Origin: Dactylosporangium sucinum
Lineage (GTDB): Bacteria; Actinomycetota; Actinomycetes; Mycobacteriales; Micromonosporaceae
NCBI RefSeq assembly: GCF_014647515.1
Contig: NZ_BMPI01000035.1
Location: 1 to 64,000 of the forward strand
DNA length: 64,000 nt
Direction of reading: 5' to 3'
The notes below the pieces were generated by a model. That model was given only the letters and a program-made list of their open reading frames with translations, was not told where the DNA came from and did not search any database. This document shows, piece by piece, positions 45,380-53,210 of this stretch. A program made the translations under genes and the position numbers. Positions within the stretch are counted from its first letter, which is position 1, and each line of letters starts with the position of its first letter.

Positions 45380-45859
45380 ATGGACACCGGACGCATCAAG
45401 AACATGCTCGTCATCAAGGGCCTCGCCTGGCTCTCCTGGCTCGCCGCCCTCATCGGCGGCTGGGCACTCATCGGCACCTTCGCCGGGTCGTGGATCTCCG
45501 GCATCGTCGGGTTCTTCCCCGACTGGGTCGCGCCCGTCGTCCTCGTCCTCGGCGGCATCTGGATGGCCCTCGACGGCCTCCTCGACGCCGAACCGAACCG
45601 CCCCGCCGTCTGGCTGGCGATCCTCCTCCCGTCCGTCGGGCAGGGCGTCAACGGCTCGTGGGGCCGCCAGTTCCACCAGTGGGGCACCGACATGAACGCG
45701 TCAATGACCGCCCACATGGGCGAGGCCCTCGGCACCGGCTCGCTCGTCGCCACCGCCGCCATCTTCGTCGGCGCCGCGCTAATCCTGGCCCGCCGGGTCG
45801 TGAAGAAGAACAAGGCGACGAAGACCGGCGGCGCACCGGTCGGGGCCGGAACCCGATGA
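45380..45859 (+). CDS. Membrane protein, spread-type candidate
   Basis: 159 residues; AAAGGA precedes ATG 45380. Four hydrophobic stretches ('LVIKGLAWLSWLAALIGGWALIG', 'WVAPVVLVLGGIWMALDGLL', 'AVWLAILLPSVGQG', 'SLVATAAIFVGAALILARRV') and a Lys-rich tail. Position between the DUF2637 and FtsK genes suggests a transfer accessory role. Confidence 0.55.
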   Translation: MDTGRIKNMLVIKGLAWLSWLAALIGGWALIGTFAGSWISGIVGFFPDWVAPVVLVLGGIWMALDGLLDAEPNRPAVWLAILLPSVGQGVNGSWGRQFHQWGTDMNASMTAHMGEALGTGSLVATAAIFVGAALILARRVVKKNKATKTGGAPVGAGTR

Positions 45860-46065
45860 CCAGCACGGTTGAGGTCGAGCAGCGTGCCGCACGCGCCTTG
45901 CGGCGGCGCGCTGCCCACCTCGCCCGCATCGACAGCGCCCCCGGCGGCAGCCGCCGCCGGCAGGCCTTGATCCTGTCGTGGCTGCAGTCCGAACTGGCCA
46001 ACGGCGGCAGCCTCGACGACCTCATCCGCTTCGTCGACTCCATGAACGCGAAGGCCCCCCGATGA
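45856..46065 (+). CDS. Basic helical protein, 69 aa
   Basis: ATGA overlap with the upstream gene. 'EQRAARALRRRAAHLARIDSAPGGSRRRQALILSWLQSEL' is basic and helical. Function unknown; may be a small DNA- or protein-binding transfer factor. Confidence 0.5.
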   Translation: MTSTVEVEQRAARALRRRAAHLARIDSAPGGSRRRQALILSWLQSELANGGSLDDLIRFVDSMNAKAPR

Positions 46066-46412
46066 CGGACCGTCACGACCATGCACCCATGCATGCGGCC
46101 GCGGATGCCCCCGGATCGGCCCTGATTCCGGCGGGAAGTCCGCGTACCGCACGCGTGTGTGACGCGCGCGCGATACACGAGGATGATCGCCCGACGCAAG
46201 TAGTGATCGGTGACTTTCTGTCACTGCACATCGGCGAGGTCATCAACGCCGTCCGCGACGGCTGGCCGTCCAATCGGGTCCTGCCGACGGTCCCCGAGCT
46301 CGGTGAACTCGCCATCCAGCTCATCCGCACCCGCGCCCGGGCCGCCGGCACCGTCCTGGCCGTGCTCGCCGTCACCGCCATCGTCCTCGCCGCTCACGCC
46401 GCGGCCAGCTGA
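46062..46412 (+). CDS. Tail-anchored membrane protein, 116 aa
   Basis: ATGA overlap. His/Ala/Pro-rich N-terminus, helix 'FLSLHIGEVINAVRDGW', 'VPELGELAIQLIRTRARAAGTVLAVLAVTAIVLAAHA' with a single C-terminal membrane helix. Directly precedes the FtsK-like gene. Confidence 0.5.
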   Translation: MTDRHDHAPMHAAADAPGSALIPAGSPRTARVCDARAIHEDDRPTQVVIGDFLSLHIGEVINAVRDGWPSNRVLPTVPELGELAIQLIRTRARAAGTVLAVLAVTAIVLAAHAAAS

Positions 46413-46421
46413 GGAGCCACC

Positions 46422-48632
46422 ATGCCCCTGCCCGACTCCGCGCCGCTGCGCGACCAGGCCCGAGCGTTGGCCCGCGACACTGTCGACGGATGGAAGCGGG
46501 ACCTGCGGTCGGCCGCCGAAGCTCGGGCGGCCACCGCCCGGGCCGCGCTTGTCCGCCGGCTGCGCTACTGGTCGGCCGAGACCCGCAAGCACCGCCCGTC
46601 CGCGGTCGCCGCCGCGGCGCTCGTCGCCGCCGGGCTGCTCCTCGCCGCGGACCGGCGGCTCGCCGCGGCCGCCGTCGGCTGGCTGGTCATCGTCGCCGGC
46701 GCGCCCGCCGCATACCTGATCACCTACCGCATCCAGTGGTCCCGGGCCAGACGAGCCGGTGACGTCGAGGACTTCTCCGGGCGGGCCGTCGGTCGCCGCG
46801 CCCGGCACAGCGCCCGGCAGGTCGGCGCCGCCGCCGTCGCCTACGGCGGATGGCTCCTGGTCCTCGCCGCCCTCGGCGTCGGCGCCGGCAGCCCGGCTGC
46901 CGCGGTCGCCCTGGAGCTCGAGCTGCTCGCCGCCGGTCTGCTGACGTGGCTGGCCTGCCGCGGCCACTGGGCACACCTGTGGGCCGAACGCCGCCGACTC
47001 CACGATCTGGTCGAACAGCGCACCGGACCCGTCGTGCCGGCGGCCGACGCCGAGGACCGGGACGCGCAGGAGGAACCCGTGCCTGAGGGTGCTGAGCCTG
47101 AGCATGCTGAGCCGGTCGACGAGCGACTCCCCGAGATCCCCGCACCACCCCCACCCGCGCCCGCGAGCTCCAGCCAGCCGGCCGCCGACCGGATCGGCGA
47201 CGTCCAGCGCGTCCTCGACGAGTTCGGCGTTGACGCCCGCGTCGCCGGAGCCACCCGCGGCCCGTCCGTTACCCGCTACGAGGTCGTCCCCGGCCCCGGC
47301 GTCCGTGTCGACCAGGTCCTGAAGCTCGGCAAAGACTTCGCCCTCGCGTTCGGCCGGCCCGAGGTGCGGCTCTACGTGCCCGTCCCCGGCAAATCCGTCG
47401 TCGGGGTCGAGGTCCCGAACAAGCACGTCGACACCGTCACCCTCGCCGAGGTCCTCCAGTCCCCAGCGATGCGCGGCGACCGCCACCCGCTGCTCGTCGC
47501 CCTCGGCAAGGACGTCGACAGCCAGTACCGGGCCGTCAACCTGGCCCGCATGCCGCACATCCTCGTCGCCGGCGCGACCGGCGCCGGCAAGTCCGTCTGC
47601 CTCAACACGTGGCTGTGCTCGATCCTGTCCCGGGCCACCCCCGAGCAGGTGCGGCTGCTGCTCGTCGACCCGAAGCGAGTCGAGCTCACCCAGTACGACG
47701 GCATCCCGCACCTGGTGATGCCGGTCGTCACCGACCCGGCGAAGGCAGGCCCGGCGCTGGCGTGGCTGGTCCGGGAGATGGACCGCCGCTACGACCTGCT
47801 CGTCGCGGCGAGGGCGAAGAACATCGACGGCTACAACGCGAAGATCACCGCCGAGGGCGGCACGCCGCTGCCGTACCTGCTGGCGGTCGTCGACGAGCTC
47901 GCCGACCTGATGATGGTCGCGAAGGCGGTCGCGACGGCGACGAAACGGGCCGGGTTCGAACCGGACGAGGACAGCGACGTTGAGCAGATCACCGTCCGGT
48001 TGGGCCAGCTCGCCCGGGCCGCCGGCATCCACCTGGTGCTGGCCACGCAGCGGCCGTCGGTGGACGTGGTTACGGGCCTGATCAAGGCGAACGTGCCGTC
48101 GCGGCTGGCGTTCGCGACGTCGAGCCTGGCCGACTCGCGGGTCATCCTCGACCAGCCGGGCGCCGAGAAGCTGATAGGGCGCGGCGACGGCTTGTTCCTG
48201 CCGCAGGACACCTCGGTGCCGGTGCGGATCCAGTGCGCGTTCGTGTCCGACGAGGAGGTGGAGCGGCTGGTCGCGCACTGGCGGGCGCAGGGCGGCTCCG
48301 GCGACCTGGTCGTGCTGCCGTCGGCCCCGCCGGTGGCGGCCCCGGCCCGGCCGGTTCCGGCCGCGGCCGATGTGGTGCTCGCGGTCGTCGCGTCGGAGCC
48401 GGGGTGTTCGTCGGCGCGGATCGCTGCGCACCCGGCGTGGGCAGCACGAGGCGGCGTGCCGTCGCAGTCGCAGCTGTCGAGGACGACGCAGCGGCTGGCC
48501 GACGACGGGTTGATCACGCGCGCGAAGAGCGGGACCGCGTGGACCGACTACCGGATCACCGACGCGGGCCGGGCACGCGCTGCGGCCGCGGTCATTGCGG
48601 TGATGCCGAACGAAGACGTGCTCGCGGCGTAG
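46422..48632 (+). CDS. FtsK/SpoIIIE-type DNA translocase
   Basis: 736 residues. Up to four N-terminal membrane helices (about 60-190), an acidic Pro-rich linker (205-250), then FtsK alpha domain ('RGPSVTRYEVVPGPGVRVDQVLKLGKDFALAF', 'PVPGKSVVGVEVPN') and motor with Walker A 'GATGAGKS' (Lys390-Ser391), 'LLLVDPKRVELTQYDGIPHL', Walker B 'AVVDELADLM' (Asp491-Glu492) and 'HLVLATQRPSVDVVTGLIKANVPSR'. The C-terminal ~70 residues form a winged helix ('VPSQSQLSRTTQRLADDGLI'), where FtsK gamma or TraB TRS-binding domains sit. The motor resembles chromosomal FtsK more than TraB. Likely moves dsDNA during transfer. Confidence 0.85.
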   Translation: MPLPDSAPLRDQARALARDTVDGWKRDLRSAAEARAATARAALVRRLRYWSAETRKHRPSAVAAAALVAAGLLLAADRRLAAAAVGWLVIVAGAPAAYLITYRIQWSRARRAGDVEDFSGRAVGRRARHSARQVGAAAVAYGGWLLVLAALGVGAGSPAAAVALELELLAAGLLTWLACRGHWAHLWAERRRLHDLVEQRTGPVVPAADAEDRDAQEEPVPEGAEPEHAEPVDERLPEIPAPPPPAPASSSQPAADRIGDVQRVLDEFGVDARVAGATRGPSVTRYEVVPGPGVRVDQVLKLGKDFALAFGRPEVRLYVPVPGKSVVGVEVPNKHVDTVTLAEVLQSPAMRGDRHPLLVALGKDVDSQYRAVNLARMPHILVAGATGAGKSVCLNTWLCSILSRATPEQVRLLLVDPKRVELTQYDGIPHLVMPVVTDPAKAGPALAWLVREMDRRYDLLVAARAKNIDGYNAKITAEGGTPLPYLLAVVDELADLMMVAKAVATATKRAGFEPDEDSDVEQITVRLGQLARAAGIHLVLATQRPSVDVVTGLIKANVPSRLAFATSSLADSRVILDQPGAEKLIGRGDGLFLPQDTSVPVRIQCAFVSDEEVERLVAHWRAQGGSGDLVVLPSAPPVAAPARPVPAAADVVLAVVASEPGCSSARIAAHPAWAARGGVPSQSQLSRTTQRLADDGLITRAKSGTAWTDYRITDAGRARAAAAVIAVMPNEDVLAA

Positions 48633-48660
48633 GGCCGCGGGCAGAGATGAGAGGAATGCG

Positions 48661-48900
48661 ATGAGCAGCTACAGGAACGACCCGCGCGTCGTGCTGCACG
48701 GCGACGACGGGGCAACGATCGCGGAGGGCCTGCCGGGCGAGGGCGAGTGGCTCGTCCGTGAGGTCGACGGGGTGTGGCGGGTCGACAATCCGGTCCAGGG
48801 GCCGGTGAAGTCGACCGCCAACAGCGCGTTCGCGGCGACGTTCCGCAGCCGTGACGAGGCGATCGCCGCGGTGATCGGCCCGCCGCAGGTGACGACGTGA
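48661..48900 (+). CDS. Hypothetical protein, 79 aa
   Basis: ATG 48661 behind GAGAGGA. Beta-rich 'PGEGEWLVREVDGVWRVDN' then a helix 'RSRDEAIAAVIG'. Unknown; starts the run of small genes after the translocase. Confidence 0.5.
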   Translation: MSSYRNDPRVVLHGDDGATIAEGLPGEGEWLVREVDGVWRVDNPVQGPVKSTANSAFAATFRSRDEAIAAVIGPPQVTT

Positions 48901-49115
48901 GCACCGTCCTCGACGACAAGCGGGTCTCGCCGCGCGGCGAGGGCTTCGCGGTGGCCGGCCCGGCCGGAATGCTCCACGTGCTGCACACGTCCGCTTTCGG
49001 CTGGTCGGTCTACCGCGGGTCGAGCCTCGACCTCGTCCGCATCGGTACCGGGTTCGCCGTCGGCTACAGGACGCCGGAAGCGGCGGTCGAGGCGGCGCTG
49101 GGGGTGACGGTGTGA
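48897..49115 (+). CDS. Hypothetical protein, 72 aa
   Basis: GTGA overlap. 'GMLHVLHTSAFGWSVYRGSSLDLVRIGTGFAVGYRTPEAAVEAAL' shares the strand-then-helix plan of both neighbours; the three may be divergent duplicates. Confidence 0.5.
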   Translation: MSTVLDDKRVSPRGEGFAVAGPAGMLHVLHTSAFGWSVYRGSSLDLVRIGTGFAVGYRTPEAAVEAALGVTV

Positions 49116-49312
49116 GCGCCCAGGTGTACCGGAACAACGACGGGTCGGCGCGGGTCATCAACGCCGCCGGGAACTGGCGGGTGTGGAAGTCCCTCTTGGG
49201 CTGGATCGCCGTGAACGACGGCCCCGGCGACCGGACGATCTTCGACGGTGACGACAAGACCAGGACGTTCGCGACGGCCGACGAGGCTATCGACCACCTG
49301 AAAAGCATGTAG
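49112..49312 (+). CDS. Hypothetical protein, 66 aa
   Basis: GTGA overlap. 'NAAGNWRVWKSLLGWIAVND' and 'RTFATADEAIDHLKSM': same strand-helix plan as the two genes before it. Unknown. Confidence 0.5.
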   Translation: MSAQVYRNNDGSARVINAAGNWRVWKSLLGWIAVNDGPGDRTIFDGDDKTRTFATADEAIDHLKSM

Positions 49313-49318
49313 CACCGC

Positions 49319-49362
49319 CTCCGGGCCCGCCCTCAGCCGGCAAGCACGCGGCGGGCCCGGAG
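49319..49362 (+). terminator. 13-bp perfect hairpin terminator
   Basis: CTCCGGGCCCGCC (49319-49331) and its inverse (49350-49362) with an 18-nt loop, 6 nt after the stop at 49312; no U-tract. It separates the transfer-linked run from the next small operon. Confidence 0.55.
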
Positions 49363-49396
49363 CCACCCAACCACCATCAGGAAGGAGGGCATGCTC

Positions 49397-49618
49397 ATGA
49401 TGCCCGACAGAGCAACCGCGGTGATCGAGTACCTGGACGGGACGTCCAGCACGCTCACCGCCACCACCGGCGAAGGCGCCGCTGACCTGCGCCGGTTCGC
49501 CGAGACGGCGCACCGGGAGGGCAAGTCGCAGTTCGACACCGCCTACGTCGACGGCGTCCAGCGGCCGGTCACCATCAACCACGTGCGGCTCGCCGCGGTC
49601 CGGCTGGTGACCTCGTGA
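49397..49618 (+). CDS. Hypothetical protein, 73 aa
   Basis: GAAGGAGG lies 8 nt before ATG 49397; ATG 49391 would be too close. 'TAVIEYLDGTSSTLTATTGEGAADLRRFAETA' and 'YVDGVQRPVTINHVRLAAVRLV' have the same plan as the gene at 49978, so the two are likely paralogues. Confidence 0.5.
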   Translation: MMPDRATAVIEYLDGTSSTLTATTGEGAADLRRFAETAHREGKSQFDTAYVDGVQRPVTINHVRLAAVRLVTS

Positions 49619-49788
49619 CCAGCGCTGACGTCGACGGGCTGCAGCCGGGCGTGACCCGCGTCCGTCACTGCGACGGCCCCGAGGGCGTCTACCGGGGCAG
49701 CTACCTCACCGACCAGGTCTGGCTAATCGTCGACGACGGACCGAACCTTCGCACGTGGGCGGCCGACGACTGCGAGGTGGTCCGGTGA
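49615..49788 (+). CDS. 57-aa hypothetical protein
   Basis: GTGA overlaps at both ends fix this short gene. 'GVTRVRHCDGPEGVYRGSYLTDQVWLIVDDGP' beta-rich; two Cys. Unknown. Confidence 0.5.
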   Translation: MTSADVDGLQPGVTRVRHCDGPEGVYRGSYLTDQVWLIVDDGPNLRTWAADDCEVVR

Positions 49789-49973
49789 GTGCCGATGCGT
49801 GGACGCCGGTCGAGCCGGTCGACGGCCTGCCCCGCACCGACTCGCTCGGCGTGACCTGGACGCCCCGCGACGGCGTGTGGTGGGGGCACATCGGCCACAC
49901 CGGCGAGGACGGCACCCCGTACGACGCTACCGGCAGTGGCGGGAACTGTCGCAGCGCGGCCCGTTCGAGGTGA
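49785..49973 (+). pseudogene. Small gene with probable 3' frameshift
   Basis: From GTG 49785 the frame reads well ('GVTWTPRDGVWWGHIGHTGEDGTPYDA') to about 49925, then turns into a Gly/Ser/Arg tail ending at 49973. The +1 frame from there gives the more protein-like 'YRQWRELSQRGPFEVTS' and stops at 49981, overlapping the next GTG in the usual way. A one-base indel near 49925 is likely. Confidence 0.45.
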
Positions 49974-49977
49974 CGTC

Positions 49978-50205
49978 GTGAGTGGCGGACGGGCCGTGAT
50001 CACCCTGCGCAACGGCACGCAGATCACGATCGACTGTGGCACCGACGACGGCATGGACGAGTTGACCCGGTTCGTCGACGTTTGGCAATCCGGCAGGCGT
50101 GGCGGCGCCGACATCAATGGCATCGACGCCGCCGGCCACCCGGTCAAGGCGTCGGTCGAGTATCGGGACGTGCTGCGTGTCGAGTTCCCGGAATGCGCAG
50201 GGTGA
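49978..50205 (+). CDS. Hypothetical protein, 75 aa
   Basis: GTG 49978. 'RAVITLRNGTQITIDCGTDDGMDELTRFVDVW' resembles the product of 49397-49618 in plan. Unknown. Confidence 0.5.
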   Translation: MSGGRAVITLRNGTQITIDCGTDDGMDELTRFVDVWQSGRRGGADINGIDAAGHPVKASVEYRDVLRVEFPECAG

Positions 50206-50810
50206 CCCGCTCCAACCCGCGCGTGCAGCCGCCCACCGCGAAGGTGTGGCGGCTGTACCGCTTCTACGACACCGACAGCGCGCTGCTGTACATCGGGCAG
50301 ACCGGCCGGGAGCCCCTGGCCAGGCTGATCGAGCACCTGCACGAGCAGGGCTGGGCTGGCGAGATCGCCCGCTGGGAGGTCGACCCGCGGGTCTGGCACT
50401 CCGAGGACGAGATGCTTGCCGCCGAGGAAGCGGCGATCCGGGCCGAGCGGCCGCGGCACAACTGGCAGCACAACGAGGGCAACCCCCACCGTGTCTACGT
50501 GCCGAAAGTCGGCTCGTACCGGCACCCCGGCCGCCGCCCGGCCACCACGGCCTCGCGTTTGTCGCCGCGGTGGCGGCGCCGCCGGAACTGGGCGGCCGGG
50601 TTCGCCGGCGTCTGGGTCGCGGTGACACTGCTGACGTGGTGGGCCGACACCACGGTCGCCGTGAACGCGCCGGGCCGCACCTACCCGATCGCCGGCCTAC
50701 TCGCCGGGGCGCTCATCCCGACGTGGCGGATCCGCCGCCAGCGGGACCGGCGCGCGGCCGTGGCCGTCATCACCGTGGCGTGCACCCTGCTGTGGCTGGC
50801 CACCGGATAG
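50202..50810 (+). CDS. GIY-YIG domain protein with two membrane helices
   Basis: 202 residues from GTG 50202 (ATG 50193 possible). 'KVWRLYRFYDTDSALLYIGQTGREPLARLIEHLHEQGW' is a GIY-YIG core; Glu and Asn appear in 'LAAEEAAIRAERPRHNWQHNEGN'. The C-terminal third holds two hydrophobic helices ('WAAGFAGVWVAVTLLTWWA', 'RTYPIAGLLAGALIP') and a third hydrophobic tail. A membrane-tethered GIY-YIG protein is unusual; it could process DNA at the entry or exit channel (inference). Confidence 0.6.
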   Translation: MTRSNPRVQPPTAKVWRLYRFYDTDSALLYIGQTGREPLARLIEHLHEQGWAGEIARWEVDPRVWHSEDEMLAAEEAAIRAERPRHNWQHNEGNPHRVYVPKVGSYRHPGRRPATTASRLSPRWRRRRNWAAGFAGVWVAVTLLTWWADTTVAVNAPGRTYPIAGLLAGALIPTWRIRRQRDRRAAVAVITVACTLLWLATG

Positions 50811-50826
50811 CCTCAACGGCCGGGGG

Positions 50827-51264
50827 ATGGGGGACACGATGCAGTTGACGACGTTCGAGGCGCTGCTCAAGGAGCGCCTGCAGGCGACCGGGCAGGTCGA
50901 GGTCAAGACGTACCAGGAGATCTCTGCGCCGTTCCTGTACGGGATCATGGTCCGTGTCGACGGCGGCACGGTTGCGTTCCGCATCACGATGGGCTCGGGC
51001 ACCGGAGACCCGCCGCCCACCGCCGAAGAGCAGGCCGCGCACGACGCGAACGTGGCCCGGCTCGACCCGAAAGCGTCCATGCCCCGCCTGCAGGCCACGT
51101 CGGAGCAGGTGCGGAAGGCCGAGGACCTGATCCGGGACGTGCTCGCCGCCGACCTGCCAGACGGGGCGACCGAGGTTGAGGGTCCGGTCGACGGCCGGCA
51201 ACTGCCCGGGGTGAAGCTACGCTTCCGCACAGCGTCGGAGATCTACGTCGTCCCGACGCGCTGA
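50827..51264 (+). CDS. Hypothetical protein, 145 aa
   Basis: ATG 50827 or 50839. N-terminal alpha/beta part ('TFEALLKERLQATGQVEVKTYQEISAPFLYGIMVRVDGGTVAFRITMG'), then a helix-linker-strand end. Not recognised; last rightward gene before the convergent terminator. Confidence 0.5.
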   Translation: MGDTMQLTTFEALLKERLQATGQVEVKTYQEISAPFLYGIMVRVDGGTVAFRITMGSGTGDPPPTAEEQAAHDANVARLDPKASMPRLQATSEQVRKAEDLIRDVLAADLPDGATEVEGPVDGRQLPGVKLRFRTASEIYVVPTR

Positions 51265-51274
51265 CACGACGAAA

Positions 51275-51308
51275 AGAGCGGCGCCCTCCCGAAGGAGAGC
51301 GCCGCTCT
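51275..51308. terminator. Bidirectional hairpin between convergent modules
   Basis: AGAGCGGCGC (51275-51284) pairs exactly with GCGCCGCTCT (51299-51308), and inner CTCC/GGAG extends the stem. It lies between the rightward small-gene run and the leftward phage lysis/tail module; AAAA on the left gives the leftward transcript a U-tract. Confidence 0.65.
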
Positions 51309-51351
51309 GACGTTGGTCGCCCCGAGCCGTGGCCGGGGGCGCTGTGCCAGG

Positions 51352-51510
51352 TTACCGGGTGACGTCCAGCCGCAGCCACGTCACCGCATGCGTGTTGCCG
51401 GTGGTGCCAGCCGCAAGCAGCACGGACGTGTTGCCGCCGGAGCCGCCGTCGGTCCAGGCGTGCCCGTTCGGGCGGCGGGGCGGTTCCGGGCAGGCGACGA
51501 GCGTCTTCAC
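51352..51510 (-). CDS. 52-aa protein ending the phage module
   Basis: GTG 51510 overlaps the holin stop. 'GGNTSVLLAAGTTGNTHAVTWLRLDVT' echoes 'GNASVLLSVARSLGTGNV' of the fibre-like protein at 54835, so it may be a fragment of a virion structural domain. Confidence 0.45.
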   Translation of the reverse strand: MKTLVACPEPPRRPNGHAWTDGGSGGNTSVLLAAGTTGNTHAVTWLRLDVTR

Positions 51511-51875
51511 AGCTCCGCCAGGGCGTCTCGCCGCGTGTCGCCGCTCGCCCCGGACGGCCCCGACTGCGACGGCGCCGCACCCGACGCCACCAGCATCGCG
51601 GCGAGGAGCAGTGCGGACACGTCGGCGGACGACACCCCGTCGATGATCAGCGTGGTGAGGAGCTGCAGGACCGCGAGCAGCGCGGACAGGGCCAGCTTGA
51701 CCCACGGGTAGCGGGTGGTGTTCGGCACCAGGTAGATGAGGCCGGCGTTCGTGGCGGCGATCGCGATCTGGACGCCCTCGACCTGTGTGACGTGCCCGTC
51801 GGAGAGAGCAGCCTGGACCGCGGTGACGATCAGGACGAGGGCGGCGGCGATGGTCTTGCCGTACTTGCGCCACAT
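51507..51875 (-). CDS. Phage holin
   Basis: 122 residues from ATG 51875 (GGAG upstream). 'WRKYGKTIAAALVLIVTAVQAAL', 'GVQIAIAATNAGLIYLVPN', 'WVKLALSALLAVLQLLTTLI' and 'SALLLAAMLVASG' give up to four membrane helices in the arrangement typical of actinophage holins. Located in the lysis cassette with the endolysin. Forms the membrane lesion that releases lysin. Confidence 0.7.
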   Translation of the reverse strand: MWRKYGKTIAAALVLIVTAVQAALSDGHVTQVEGVQIAIAATNAGLIYLVPNTTRYPWVKLALSALLAVLQLLTTLIIDGVSSADVSALLLAAMLVASGAAPSQSGPSGASGDTRRDALAEL

Positions 51876-52053
51876 GGGCGTGCTCCTGTTCAGGAATGGG
51901 TTGGGGGTTGCGCGATGTGCCATGTGCCGTCTTTCGGGTGGTGCTGGTTCAGGTTTCGGGCCGGGATCTTGAATGAGGCGGCGGGTGATTCAGGCTTCCC
52001 TGACCGTGGCGAAGCTTGACCCGGATGCGAACAGGTGTGCGAAACTGCTGGTC

Positions 52054-52311
52054 ATGAGCGGCTACCGGCCCGGTGAACTCCGGCCAGTCGGGGACGGCCC
52101 GCGCGTCGCCGTCGTCGCACCCGAGCACTGCCACAACGGGCACCCGCTCGGCCCGTACAAGGTCATGCTCGGCACCGAACTCTGCGACCCCGGCACCGGC
52201 CGCTACCAGCGGCACATCACCTGGACCTGCCGAACCTGCGGCGACGTCACCATCGCCGACGGGCACCCCGACGCCTGCCGGTCACAGGCACAGCTCGGGC
52301 AGCAGCGGTAG
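52054..52311 (+). CDS. Zinc-ribbon-like protein, antisense within lysis cassette
   Basis: 85 residues on the strand opposite to its neighbours. 'VAPEHCHNGHPLGPYKVMLGTELC' and 'WTCRTCGDVTIADGHPDAC' carry five Cys and several His. TTGACC (52016-52021), 19-nt spacer, GAAACT (52041-52046) end 7 nt before ATG 52054, suggesting a leaderless own promoter. Its 3' end overlaps the convergent gene by 30 bp. Looks like a moron with independent expression. Confidence 0.6.
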   Translation: MSGYRPGELRPVGDGPRVAVVAPEHCHNGHPLGPYKVMLGTELCDPGTGRYQRHITWTCRTCGDVTIADGHPDACRSQAQLGQQR

Positions 52312-52872
52312 ATCCACACACAGCAGCGGGCCCGACGACGGCGCCGGGGACGGCGGCCGCGGGGCCGGCGACGGCAGCGGCCCAGCCGCCGACGAGCGCA
52401 CCGCCGGCGGCGGCATGACCTGCGACCGGGACGCCGACGGCGCCGGCAGCCGCGGACCAGGCGCCAACGACGGCACCGTATACGGCCCGCCGCTGCAGCC
52501 GAGCTCCGTGCGCCACGCCTCGATCTGGCCGTCCCGAGGCTGCGCATGATCCAGCAGCACGCAGGCGAGAACCAGCAGCCGCTGCGACTGCGCGTCCCGC
52601 TCGGCGTCCTGCTCCGCCCGTACCCTGCGCCGCTCGGCCAGGTCATCCTCCAGCGTGGCCAGCCGCTCGTCGGTGTGCTGCTCCGCCCGGTGGTAGGCCA
52701 CCTGCGTTGCGATGAAGGCGCCCACCCCGGCACACAACAGCGGCAACAGCGCGTAGACGATCGCGACCCTGCGCCACTTCTTGATCGGCTCGTGCAGGAT
52801 CAGGCCAGGCTGGTCGGTCGCGAGCGGGTGCAGCCGGCCCGTCTCGTCGTCACGTGGTGTTGCGTACCGCAT
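52282..52872 (-). CDS. Membrane protein with coiled coil and Pro-rich tail
   Basis: 196 residues from ATG 52872. One membrane helix ('VAIVYALLPLLCAGVGAFIATQVA'), a coiled coil ('RLATLEDDLAERRRVRAEQDAERDAQSQRLL'), then an extracytoplasmic Pro/Ser-rich tail with Cys. Together with the next gene it has a spanin-like or lysis-accessory plan. Function not proven. Confidence 0.5.
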   Translation of the reverse strand: MRYATPRDDETGRLHPLATDQPGLILHEPIKKWRRVAIVYALLPLLCAGVGAFIATQVAYHRAEQHTDERLATLEDDLAERRRVRAEQDAERDAQSQRLLVLACVLLDHAQPRDGQIEAWRTELGCSGGPYTVPSLAPGPRLPAPSASRSQVMPPPAVRSSAAGPLPSPAPRPPSPAPSSGPLLCVDLPLLPELCL

Positions 52873-53206
52873 CCCCGCCGCCCTTCCCAAGCCGGTCCGG
52901 GTTCAAGCCGGCCGCGAGCACGTCGAGGCGCAACTGGGCATGCAGCTCCCGGTACCGGTCCCGGTCGGCGGTCAACACCTCGATCCGGGCGTCCTTCTCC
53001 GCGACCTGCTTCTCCAGGGTTTGGATGCGGGCGTGGACGAGCTTGTCGAACTCGGTCTCATGATTAACCGACGCGGTCCTGAACGTGCCCCGCAGCGCAA
53101 TCCAGGCGGCGGCGACCACACCAACCAGGGCAAGCAGCGCCGGCAGAATGTACTGCTGCCACGCCGGCGCGGCCGCTTCGGCGATCAGGCGGGCGACCGG
53201 CCACAC
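52850..53206 (-). CDS. Membrane protein with coiled coil, 118 aa
   Basis: GTG 53206. One membrane helix ('ILPALLALVGVVAAAWIAL') then a coiled coil 'FDKLVHARIQTLEKQVAEKDARIEVLTADRDRYRELH'. Similar proteins lie near lysis genes in actinophages. Overlaps the next gene by 23 bp. Confidence 0.5.
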   Translation of the reverse strand: MWPVARLIAEAAAPAWQQYILPALLALVGVVAAAWIALRGTFRTASVNHETEFDKLVHARIQTLEKQVAEKDARIEVLTADRDRYRELHAQLRLDVLAAGLNPDRLGKGGGDAVRNTT

Positions 53207-53210
53207 CAGC

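Noticed and set aside
44404..46224. Leftward frame opposite the DUF2637 gene
   Set aside because: Serine/proline-rich antisense of the GSGTP repeat region; not a gene.
46422..48632. Host chromosomal FtsK
   Set aside because: The motor is FtsK-like, but the protein lies at the end of a transfer operon, is coupled by position to small membrane genes, and has a different C-terminal winged helix.
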